A stretch of DNA of 64,000 bases from Mortierella alpina. Taxonomy: Eukaryota; Mortierellomycota; Mortierellomycetes; Mortierellales; Mortierellaceae. A program made the translations under genes and the position numbers. Of this stretch, positions 33,201-43,554 are shown one piece after another. The notes beneath the pieces are model-generated. The model made no database searches, was not told the origin of the DNA, and saw only the letters and a program-made list of their open reading frames with translations. The DNA is taken from assembly GCA_029449245.1 (NCBI GenBank), contig JANATF010000005.1, positions 1,860,001 to 1,924,000 on the forward strand. Reading direction: 5' to 3'. Every line of letters starts with the position of its first letter. Position 1 is the stretch's first letter.

Positions 33201-35715
33201 AACTATCACCCGGTGTCCTCTATGAGATGTTTGGTGCCAAGACTGGAAACTTTGACATCGAAACAACTTCTGGCACCGTCATTCGTACCCCCAGTGATGC
33301 GGTCACGCCGGCGAACAAGGAGTCAGTGGTCGCGGCATTCTTCGATCTACCTCGCCTTCAGGAAGAATGTCGGGCGCATAATCTACATTTCGACAACCGG
33401 TAGGACTCTCGCTATGAATAGCTGGCACTTTTGTTTGGCATTACCGATACTGTATAGGTATAGAAACTGTGATTCGTCTAACGAGGAACGCCCCGACTTT
33501 TTATCGATTAAATAGCCTCATCTTCGTTTCCAGGGACACAATACGGCTGCAAGGAACTTTAATACCACACGGAAACGAGCGCATAGGCTATCCGGTTGAG
33601 AGTCTCTACGAGAAAAGACGAGAACAGCGCAAGGCCGGCAGCGGCGCGTCTTACATTTGGTCCAACGAGCTGGATCACTGGCAGGAGCGTGGATTTAATC
33701 ACAACAAGATCGATAAAGCCTGCGGCCATTCCAAAAGCCTGGTCAAGGAACAGGCCAAAGTTGTCAAGGCGCTCAAAAGCATCCCAGATCACGACCCCTG
33801 GGAGCTTGTCCAGCAGCAGCAGCAGTTGGCTATCATGCGCAGAGAAGGTTATTACCTCGCCAAGCTGGAGAAGGTGGCCAAGTCCCGGGTCGAGAATAAG
33901 GAGAAGAGGTGCCAGCCACCCACGATAACTCATCTCGCTTGGGGGGACAAGGTTGTGGAGGACGAGCCTAGCCGGATCGATCTAGGTGACATTTTGGTCG
34001 AAGCACAGCGAGACCCCAACAAAGTCATTGCTTGGGCAGGAGGAGATCCCGGTGTATGTGTCACGCTCGAATCAGTCCCACAGTCTACGAATGAGCTGCT
34101 ACGACATCTCAACAGATTCAAGGCTCTAGAAGGTGAGTACTATGACATGAACTTTTTAACAATACTTTGCACTGATTGTATATATTCTACACACAGCGAC
34201 TTACTTTGCAAATGCGCTATCACAAACAAAGGGTTACCCGATAGTCATTTCCTCAACACCAAGTTGCTGGAGAGGGAACGGCCCAGGTTTGATGACGAAG
34301 GTGATGTCGTGGGCCGGAATATTTACGACCAGCCCGGTTTAACTAATGATGCGGCCATGGAGGCTGAGCGGCCATCGCAATTGGATAAACCAATGGATGA
34401 GGAGCTGAATATGACCCACGATCAGCAGCATCAGGAGGCCCCGCCCTCGGAGCTCCCCACTTTGCGCCTACCACCTTCTATCCGAACCAAAGCGGAGCAT
34501 CTGCAACAAGTCTCGTTCACCAAAAGGCTCATGGACATCAGGTCCCGCCGCTTCAAGAGAAAGAAGAAAAGGAAGAGGCCTCGGAGGAGTCACCATGGAA
34601 CGAAACGAAAGAGAGGGGCAAGCACAGCTACTCTAACGGCGGAGCATTATATGATCGAACGGGCCAGAGCTACAGAGGACAATCTGGAGAGGCTAGCCGA
34701 AGAAGCAGAGGACGCGCGCCAACATCAGTCAAGGATATCAGCTCCATCCAACTCTCTAAGGACAGCCTGGAACATCGCCGATGTGAAGCGCATCTACAAC
34801 GTACGGCATGAGGCACAAGGCCCGCTCCGGGTCCTTGAATCTAAACGTCGTCTGAGCAATCTCCGCCGCACCCAGGAACATAGAAAAGCCCGAGCCAAAG
34901 CCAGAGTGGTGGCCCAACTGAAGAGATCAACACAGGCGCACTCCACCGAACCACCTCAAGGCACCTCGGCCATAGTTGACCCACACACCGGCTTCTGCCG
35001 CAAATGCCGACATTATCATCCGCCACGCCACGATGGTCCCTCGTCCTTAGCCTACCCAGTGACATGTCCGGGAACAAGGCCGGATGTGTTGACAGTTGTT
35101 GCTTATGGCGCGGCTGGATCCGGTGTCGGCAGCAGGGTCGGCGGACATCTTCGATGGGGAGGGGGATGGATTCGCGAGCAACTGCTTCGACAGGGGGTTC
35201 TTGTCCTTTTGACGGACGAATACTGCACAAGCCGAACTTGTGTGTTCTGCACACAGAGGTTAGAGCAGTCCAAGTCCAGGCGTTTGGTTGGAGTGGAGCA
35301 GAAGTTGAAGCCCATCCATGGCAGCGTCAGGTGCGTGAACCCGCTCTGCACATCTGTAAAAGCAGGATATGCAACGAGGGGGAGGGACAGCAATGCTGGT
35401 GTAGGAATCCTGCTGTCGGCGGCCTCCACCTCCATCAAAGTCATCTTGGCCAGAAGGGAGAATCAGCAGAGCGCCCCGCCGTGGCCCCTCATGGCTTACA
35501 GCAGGTACGCACGACCTGCTACCATCAACACCGGAGAAGACACCCCGGAGCAGCAACAGAAAACGGTTTTGACAGATGGACGCGGTCCTCTGCAACGGAG
35601 CCTTCAGTCGGATCCCCAGGGAGAAAAGACTGACAACAAAGTAAGTAGAAAAAGCAAAATTCTATGTTGTGCGATTGTAGAGTATCCAACTTATCCATTT
35701 ATGAATTCCAAATAG
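30268..35715 (+). CDS. Fanzor/TnpB-like putative RNA-guided nuclease, very large
   Basis: Model: exons 30268-30896, 30987-31611, 31706-33399 and 33534-35715, in phase, about 1,709 residues. The C-terminal third carries a split RuvC nuclease: Asp in AWAGGDPGVCV (codon 34045), Glu in LLTDEYCTSRTC (codon 35218) and Asp in GRDSNAGVGIL (codon 35386). A zinc ribbon lies between the last two (CTSRTCVFC and RCVNPLC). This order, with the ribbon between RuvC-II and III, is the hallmark of TnpB and eukaryotic Fanzor nucleases. Before it lie a weak OTU-like N-terminus (residues about 40-180), an acidic stretch near 32600-32860 and, inside the RuvC I-II insert, a basic NLS-like block near 34537-34620. 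A CxxC..H cluster (FCRKCRHYH) precedes RuvC-II. Introns at 34133-34196 and 35641-35680 are possible but unsettled. Fanzors are usually mobile-element-borne. Confidence 0.82.
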
Positions 35716-35739
35716 ATCCCGCGCTGACTGCGCGGGCTC
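35715..35739 (+). ncRNA. GC-rich hairpin right after the Fanzor-like stop codon
   Basis: CCCGCGC (35718-35724), loop TGACT, GCGCGGG (35730-35736): a perfect 7-bp stem, extended by two more pairs across one mismatch. It starts at the stop codon. Guide (omega) RNAs of TnpB and Fanzor lie at or overlap the 3' end of the nuclease gene, so this may be part of such a scaffold or of the element's right end. It could also be a simple terminator-like or cruciform palindrome. RNA function is inferred only. Confidence 0.35.
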
Positions 35740-35821
35740 GCTAGTTACAGTATAAAGTATGCTAGAATTGTATGGGCATGCCGAGTGTTTATGATCATCA
35801 AGTGGGTAAAAAGGGTGAACT

Positions 35822-38800
35822 TCAAAGGGCGTCGACGGGTCTCTGCAGTGTCCTCTTCATTATGGGAACACTTTGCAACGTGGAGGGCGGGATGGCGGCA
35901 ACGTCAAATGTTTGCATGGCGCCAGTTTGATGAGGTCCGGGTCTGAACCAGTTCTGGTGATGGACGCGCTCTACACGTTCCCAAGATGGTATCGTCATGA
36001 AGCCACTGATGCTACCACTGTTCCCATTGTTTGAGATACAATTGCTGTTTCCATTGTTGTTGCCGTTACAGTTGGTGGTGCGGGTGTTACCATTACCATT
36101 GCTGCTGGAACTTCCATGGCGTTGATGGTGTCGCACACCTTCATCCTTGGTTGTGGACGCGCCGTTCGTTGTAGGCGTTTCTCTGCGGTTAGAGGCCTGA
36201 TCCATCTGATTACTCACGCCCGACGTGCTGCTGTTCGTGAGGTGCGCGAGTCCGATGAGGGAAGGCGATGTGACCGGCGAAACGATGACGCCTGGCGGTT
36301 GTTGGTGGGCGGGCAACGAGTGCTGGTATGGGACGCGCTCGGATCCTGGGGATGAGTCGTAGTATTGTCCTTGACGATTGTTACCTTGATCCCCACTGCT
36401 GTTGTTTGAGCGGCTCCTACCTCCTTGCCCAGATTCATATAGGCCATTACTCCCAATACTCCCATCTCTCGTGTAGCTAGCTCCTCGCGGTGCAGAATCA
36501 ATGGTGTCCTGGTCCGGCGTATAGTTGCCATTACTGCTCTGCGGCAGTTGGTGTGATTTGTGCGTCAGCGAGGCATTCCGTCGAGGAGGAGGTTTGGTGA
36601 CTGAGTTGGCGTTTGAGGGGACGGGATAATTCACGCCGGCGCCGTTAGTGCTTGAATTGTTGTGAACACCGTTACTGCTGCTGTGTCCGGGACTTCCTGC
36701 TGGCTGTGTCTGGCTCTCAGTGCTGGCCAACTCAGGAGGAAGAACACCCTCATTGGTGTATTGTCCTTGGTTGGGGAGGATGCGCCGACTTGCCTTTCTC
36801 GCCAGTTCAGCCTGCTGCTCTGGAGAAAGGTCGCGCTGCGCAGCCCTTTGAGGTCGAAGGCTCGGGGGAGGTGGTGGAGTATAGGCCACATTACCGTTGC
36901 TGTCCATAGCGCTGGAATTGCTAGTTGACGATGCTCCCTCTGTCTTTTCTTCTTGGCAAGACCGGTTCTTTGGATTTAAAGGAGGGGACCTCCTGCTGCC
37001 GCTGCCTTGGCCCTGAGTTTGCGCTTGACCCGATTGCGACACATCAGTCGTGGATCTGTTAAGGCTCGAAGATCCCAGCTGATCGCGAGTTTGGTTGACG
37101 AGTTGGTCTCGCTCTGCGCGCCAGGAGGATCCGTTGAGGCGCGCAGACTGGATGTCCTTGAGGCTTTTACTTCTTGTCAGACTCTTCTTGAGTGTGCGCT
37201 CGCGATGGAGCTCTGCCGAACCGCTGTTCAAGAAGTCCTGCATCGCGTTCGTGCTTGATACGGGTGAGCTCACCAAAGACACAGCCGATGCAGAGGCACT
37301 GAGAGCTGCGTTCTCGGACGACGTCTCGATAGAACCAGCCACAGGGGCTGATGGTGATGTCGTGGCGCTGCTCCAGCTGCTGGGAAGGTCGCCGACGGGA
37401 TCAGACCATAGGTGATCGAAAAAGTACGGTTGCATTCGACTCTTTGTCCAGCGAGGCGTTCGGCCCGAAATTATAGGATTATCAACGTTGTGCGTCGCGA
37501 TGGGAACGGGAATTGCACACTGGTAGCTAGTGTCCCCACCGGCGAAAACGGAACGTTTGACACGGACAACGCACAACAGCTCGTAGTAGACTTTGAGGAA
37601 GTTGGACTCGAAAGTAGGAACCGAGTAAAACTTACTCATAGGCGGGATTGTTGTAAGGATATCGGCCTGGCCAGTCTCACCGGGTCGCACCTTACACTCG
37701 ACAGATTCGGTCATTATCTCAACCTCATTCTGGTGTGAGAGATTGGCGTACGACGTAGCGACCGTCCCTTTAACGGTCCGGCGAAGTATGACATCGATTC
37801 CTGCCACCTTGTTGGGACTATTGTTGACGACTGTCATAGCCATCGATAGTGGATCACCTAATACAACAGCACATGGTGTAGTTTTGTTAAAAAATATAGT
37901 TCGCAAAATGCTCATTGTCACGCTGCAATGGCGGTATGTAACAAATGATACCTACCCGGAACATAGATCTGTTGGAGCATTTTAATGCTGAGTGCGATGC
38001 CCATAGGAGGTTTATGAAGCTGATGTGTACTGCCCTTAGGTACGCTGCCGCCAACTGTGTTGTTGTAGGTCCACTCCATTGGTTTTGGTGCCAGGACATT
38101 GGGCATGAATTGGCAAACAACCTCTTCGGAGGCAAGTGATGCCTCAAACGGCCCATCTACTTGTGCTGTCCAAACATATCTGATGGAGAACCCCTCGACA
38201 CCCTAATTGATACCGTAGCACGATAAACAGGAGTGAGAAGAGTACCATTAGGATTTCAAATCGAAACCAGCCGTGTGAGTCAAGATACACACTTTTACAT
38301 TAAGGCTGCAACGTACGGGAATACAAGGCGGGAAGTTGACGTTGGGGACCTTGAGCGCAAAAGGGAACGTGTACGAGCCAGGCGCGATCTCCTGCCAGTT
38401 TGCGAGCTCATTGTCCCTCTGGTTCAATCCGGACACGACGGTGTCTGTGTCGAAGAGCGTGACAACAGACTGCTGATACTTTTGCCGCAGTGAGTCGCCA
38501 TTAGATTCTTGACCGAGTACAAGGGCCGTTTCCTCGGCTAGGACGCGGCAATGAATACGGTGTTACAAGTTAATAGGCTGAAGGAAGCACAAGATAAATG
38601 AAGTAGAAACCGCTCCTCTGAAAGGAACGCTGGGGGCCTGGTGGAGTTGAAATCATTGGCCTGGGCACGCGACTGAGAAGATAGGACGCGAGGCAAAGGC
38701 GGGCCGGTCGTACTACCATCGACGTTGCTGTTATTTTGCTGGGGGTTTGAACAGCAACCACGGGCATGGCCATTGATGGCTGTGAGACTCCCACACTTAT

Positions 38801-39366
38801 GACTTATATTGCCCAAGATATTGCAAGCACAGGTACCGCCCCAAGCACTGTGGCCGAAGGGCATTTTTCATTCCGCACGCACATGCATATGTCTCTTCCC
38901 GGTCGGAGACTTCTCTCTGTAAGGCCCCCATGATCCCTCTTTTGCGCCCACGGAAACACGGAATAGAGCCGCAGGTCCCAATTCGGAAGAGGCAATGCAG
39001 AGGTTGAGTGTGGTGCTGAACTTTTGAACCCGGTGCTTTTCCTGAAAGGTCCAGACATCCAAGTCCTTTAATCCTGTTCACATTGCTGTTATTCACTTGT
39101 CGGCTCAGCAGAGCTAGCATCTCACCCACACAACACATGTGGTTTTTTGTCATGCGTGCTCCTTTACCTCGTAATCTCACTCGAATGCCCGCTGAGTAGC
39201 AGGATTTGATCAGATTTAGAGCAACATGGCCCCTGACTACTGCATTGGGTCGAAGCAAACAGGTGGATGCTCCATGTGCAAAGACCAGCGATACTGTCGA
39301 GCGTGACGGGGCGTTTGCAGGTACTGGCGGGGGGAGGGAAGGAGAAGGGGAAGGAGCGACTGCCAT
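35822..39366 (-). CDS. Arrestin-domain protein (alpha-arrestin-like)
   Basis: Exons 39366-39168, 38537-38317, 38202-37956 and 37857-35822 join in phase to 900 residues. Family role: fungal alpha-arrestins bind plasma-membrane permeases and recruit Rsp5-type ubiquitin ligases. Seen: arrestin N-domain strands (VVRGHVALNLIKSCYSAGIRVRLRAEET; then NWQEIAPGSYTFPFALKVP), and the C-domain (GDPLSMAMTVVNNSPNKVAGIDVILRRTV; FLKVYYELLCVVRVK). About 500 disordered residues rich in Ser, Asn and Gln follow. Short Pro-rich stretches exist (PPPPPSLRPQR, TPPPPP), but I saw no clear PPxY. The first intron is 630 nt, far longer than the others. The stop is only 106 bp from the Fanzor-like stop on the other strand. 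Confidence 0.85.
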
Positions 39367-41883
39367 GTGGAAAAGCTGTGTGTTGTCGGTTTTGAGGTGG
39401 GACAGCAAAGTGCCTGTGCGTGGAAGGATGGAAAGGGGTTGCCGATGATAAAGCTTGAAATCGAACAATCTATCGATCAGCGTGCAAGGGTGATGTGGGG
39501 TGAAAGAAGACTAGGGCGATGCTGGTTTAGAGTGCAGAGTGGAAACGAGCATGAAGAGCAAAAGAAGAGTGAAGAGCAAAGGAAGAGGAAAGAGAAAGAT
39601 GAAGTTGCAGGCAAGAGTGACAGTCTAAAAACTGGTGAAGAGCAGGTGTTTAAATGAAAGCAGGGGGGGGGGAGCGTTAGAAAATTAAAGAAAAGAAGAG
39701 CTCTCGACCCTGGAAAGCGTTTTTTGAGGAGCGAGAGAGGACAATACCGCAGAGGAAGAGAGCGCGAGAGAATGACATTAGCAGGCGTATTATATTTCGC
39801 TTGCGAGGGAACCGAGATGGAATCATTCCTCTGTTATTGTTGTTTGTATACTCCATATCCATCATCCACCTCTCCAAACCACGGCATGACAAGGGACCTG
39901 ACTGGGATTTGCATTCAATTGATACATTCTGCCAACAAGGTTGACCACCAGAAGCAGACTAGCAGAGCAGCCAACCTAAAAGGGCCCACTCGACCTGTTT
40001 TCTGATCTATCTACAGTAACGTCACTTCCACATGCCCTTTGTGCTCGCCGCGCCCTTCCTAAGGTAGGCTATGTATTGGCAAATAAGAGTGTAACGCTTT
40101 CGTGCTCGCCGCGTCCTTCCTAAGGTAGGCTATGCCGTGGCTAATAAGTGTGTAACGCCTTCAGTTATGAGGCTCACGGAACACACCATCAGAAGAAAAG
40201 AGCCACGGCATGCGTTTGACACTGCCCTTCCTTGCAGACTTTGAGTGCTACACAAGACGATAGAATGGTGCATGCTACAGCACTCGTATCGTGCGCTGCG
40301 TTTGTTCAAAGTCTGAGATATCGCTGGCGACAAGACATCTCTGCAAACATTGAGGGTCGTCTGCATCTCACTGGCATCTGAAAAACGAAGCTAAGATATT
40401 GCGAAGCAAAACAATTCATCTCCGAGAACAGACAACTAAAACAGTGGCCGCATGCATCATCTAGCGGAGACGAGAAAAAGTGGCAAAGGCACAAAAAAGT
40501 CATGACGGAGAACGCTCTCGGTAACCCTGACCATCAAAACCCTATTGTTGCCCAAGTGCCTCAGGTCCAGACAACTCAAATTTACCTAATAATACCGCCT
40601 CGCAGCGGCTCTGAAGGCTGAACAATACACACTTCACACGAGGTTCTGTACTTTTTCCTCGCCGCCCTTGTGCTTGTCTATCCGAGCACGGAACGCCAAA
40701 GATCTTCGGTTGACCTTGTGAGGCATGATTGTACTTGTAGCAACGCACTTGGATACGTACATATAACATCAGCAAGTAAGTAAAAAAGTCAGTGCGTACC
40801 TAAGTCAGGTTCAGCATTGATGGGCCATATTCAAAAACGCTTGTGGCAATTGCTCAGCCTACCATGGTCTTTCCGCCATACCGGAGCAATGTACTTGTCG
40901 TTTGTACATGTTAATACAGCTCCTGCTTGCATTTTTACATGGCTAGCGGTACCAGTTCATCCACTGTCGGGGTGCACAAGACCCTGATCTCGCTTATATA
41001 AAGCCCACGGCTGGAATGTACAGAGATATTGTAATTACTCTTGATGATTTTCTCGGACCTGAACCGTCTGCTTGGGGCTCATATTTTTAGATCCAAAGTT
41101 CAGGCTAGCGTGGCGGTAGTCCAAGACAAGCGCGAAAGTCCATTTCGAACTTACTTTGAACTAGAGCCGCCACGGCAATGCCAGACTCTAAGATTTGCCT
41201 CACCATAAATTATTTTCCTTGATGACTTAAAGTCCTGGTCCGAGCGCGAACCGGGCCGAGAGTGCGAGGCTGATCAAGAAATGTACATTGAGGCTTGAAC
41301 CCAGGTGTGCTTGTAAAATGGCCAGAGCGTTTGGTTCCCAAAGGGAGCGCTGCAAGTACAGGTATATCCTTCATAGTTATTTGCGCAGAATACATAGAGG
41401 GCTACTTGCAGTTCCAAGGAGAGATGAACCGCGGGCTCTGTGGAACTCCTCGTTCTGTCGGTCCTTCTCCGTGGGTATTTTCTTCTCCCCCTCTATCCTT
41501 GGCAGACATCAGTGTATCACACGAGCTGGATCAATGCAGACGGGACGCGCATACCCAGAGGCACTTGGTTCCTGGAGGGAGAGAGAGAGAAAAAAAAGGG
41601 CAACCCCGGGTGGCGGTCACCCTCTGCCTCCAAAGGCCACTCGTCTCCCTCTCCTAGTTTTCTGTTACATTCCAGGATCGCAGACCCGCGATCGTTCTCG
41701 TGCCCGGTTGCTCCAACCTTCTTTCTTTACCCTTGTCATTGACATCCTCTTTCTCTGCAACTCTCCTTCCTGGCTGCGCTTACCTGTTCACACCGAAGAC
41801 GATTGTACCTCTCAGCTCACCGAAGTTTCTTTCTTTTGGTCCAGTCTTTGTGTCTTCTCTGAAAGGCACGCAAGCTTCGCATC
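39367..41883. other. 2.5-kb gene-poor intergenic region
   Basis: No recognisable gene. It holds a G run near 39664-39673, AG-rich low-complexity DNA at about 39540-39620, and two tandem copies of a 61-bp unit at 40041-40161 (own entry). The last 400 bp before 41884 is C/T-rich, probably the promoter and leader of the DUF202 gene. Open frames of about 80-120 codons show no family motif. Confidence 0.5.
40041..40161. repeat. Tandem direct repeat, two copies of a 61-bp unit
   Basis: Both copies begin GTGCTCGCCGCG, then share CCTTCCTAAGGTAGGCTATG and end TGTGTAACGC or AGTGTAACGC with a short tail. They differ at about nine positions. The element is not inside a gene. Confidence 0.85.
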
Positions 41884-43551
41884 ATGCAGTCTCCAGGCTC
41901 GTTTCACGATGCATACGCCGGTGTATGCAACACCAGCACGGATGGCGACACGAACAGGCGCGATGGCCGCAGGAGCACCAACCCTTTTGCATCTTGGATG
42001 GACCCCATTGACATCAGCCTCACGCTTGGCCAGCACCAGCAGCGACAACCCGCCAGCAACAACAACAATCCATTGTCATCTATCGCCACACCCACTACAA
42101 CTCTTCCTTCACCACCTGCCTTGTTTGCAGACACACTCGGTTCATCGACCTGGAGCCGCCCTCATCCAGCGCTGACCAGCCATACCGTCTCGCCACCCAC
42201 GTTCCACATGCCACACGAGCCACCAGCAAGCGCCACCTCTTCGTCCTCAAGGAACCCTTTTATGTACACGCCCTACCAACCACCGCCAGCAAGGCTGCAG
42301 CAACTGCAGCACGACGGCACTGCAGCAGCGGCACCGCAACATCGCTTCTCGCTTGGAGGCACACAGTTCTTAGAGCCAGAGCCCATTTCCCCGGGGGCAT
42401 CAACGCTGGTCGGATCCCCCATGACCCCGCGCTATGACCATCAACGACAGTTCTCTTGGATTGGATCAGCAGGGCACCAGGCCTCGCAGTCTGGCACCCC
42501 ATCCGACTTTATGAAGGAACAGCACCATTCACCTGCTCCTGCAGTAGCATCGCGATCAGGCTCATTTGGTCGTATGGGTTTCTTGACAGGTGCCGGCAGA
42601 GCGGGAGAAGGCCACCATGGTTCTTCGTCGGCTGTTGAGCATGCCGTCGCTGCTAGGACGCTGGGCTACTTTGATCATCAGCAGCTCATGCCTGGGCCAT
42701 ACTCTCAGGGAAAACCTTCAGCTTGGGAGCCGCATGTGTCGGTTCTCATGGACGACATCTCACTCGACAATTTCTCCACATCAGATTCACCGCCAACAAG
42801 CAAGGAGCATCACCGTGGCGGTAGCCGCACTGGACTTTACAACAGGGGGGCATATATGGACGGCACCAGCACTCCTTTCAGCGAGGCGGGTCGCTCGTCG
42901 AACACAAGCATGGTGACGCTGCTGGCACAGACCAACACAGCCTCGACAAACTCTAGCTCCTCGACCCTGTTTGGAGGCTTCCTATCCAAGTCCAAGAACA
43001 ACTCCAGTTTTCAAAAGCTGTCCGACCTCGAGCCGCAGGAACAACAAGGCCAGCTACAGCATCAAACCATCTCAGCGGCCGGTTCTGAAGGAAAGATGTA
43101 CTCGCAGCGACCCAAGCCAAAGCAATTTGGAAAGAAGAAGGCCGGTCAAGGCAAAGGCAATAGTGGTAACAAGAGCCGGGAAGCGCAATTCTCGAATGAG
43201 CGCACTTTTATTCACTGGATCAAGTTTGGAATCCTGTTGGGCACCATGGCCCTGACACTCTGTAATTTTGGAGCACTGGATTCGCTAGCGTTCTATATTG
43301 GAGCGTCCGTGCTTATGGTGGCAATGAGCTCGTTAGCGTATGCGGCATTCATATTCCATGTTCGAGATCGGTCCCTAAGCCGGCGATTGAAGAATTCTCT
43401 TGCCAAAAAGCAGGCCGTCAGTCCTAGCGGGGTGGTAATCGCACAGCCTCGCGAAGCCTGCTACTATGATCGACTTGGACCGACGCTCCTATGCAGTGTG
43501 CTCCTCGTTGCTTACAGCATCAACTGTTATCGTAATACTTTCATACCTTGA
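41884..43551 (+). CDS. DUF202/VTC1-like membrane protein with long disordered N-terminus
   Basis: Intronless, 555 residues. The first 420 are rich in Ser, Pro, His and Gln and probably disordered. A Lys/Gly-rich basic block (KPKQFGKKKAGQGKGNSGNKSRE, about residues 404-426) precedes the membrane domain. The domain starts with SNERTFIHWIKFGILLGTMALTL, the N-terminal pattern of the DUF202/VTC1 family, and has three helices: FGILLGTMALTLCNF, SLAFYIGASVLMVAMSSLAYAAFIF and the last, LLCSVLLVAYSINCY. VTC1 is a small subunit of the vacuolar polyphosphate polymerase, but the SPX and polymerase domains are absent here. So it could be a VTC1-like accessory protein or another DUF202 protein. The start at 41884 begins MQSPGSFHDAYAG; later Met codons exist. 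Confidence 0.85.
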   Translation: MQSPGSFHDAYAGVCNTSTDGDTNRRDGRRSTNPFASWMDPIDISLTLGQHQQRQPASNNNNPLSSIATPTTTLPSPPALFADTLGSSTWSRPHPALTSHTVSPPTFHMPHEPPASATSSSSRNPFMYTPYQPPPARLQQLQHDGTAAAAPQHRFSLGGTQFLEPEPISPGASTLVGSPMTPRYDHQRQFSWIGSAGHQASQSGTPSDFMKEQHHSPAPAVASRSGSFGRMGFLTGAGRAGEGHHGSSSAVEHAVAARTLGYFDHQQLMPGPYSQGKPSAWEPHVSVLMDDISLDNFSTSDSPPTSKEHHRGGSRTGLYNRGAYMDGTSTPFSEAGRSSNTSMVTLLAQTNTASTNSSSSTLFGGFLSKSKNNSSFQKLSDLEPQEQQGQLQHQTISAAGSEGKMYSQRPKPKQFGKKKAGQGKGNSGNKSREAQFSNERTFIHWIKFGILLGTMALTLCNFGALDSLAFYIGASVLMVAMSSLAYAAFIFHVRDRSLSRRLKNSLAKKQAVSPSGVVIAQPREACYYDRLGPTLLCSVLLVAYSINCYRNTFIP

Positions 43552-43554
43552 CTT

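Noticed and set aside
38570-39060. Minus-strand frames of 74-108 codons
   Set aside because: They lie inside the inferred 630-nt arrestin intron; the flanking exons join in phase without them.
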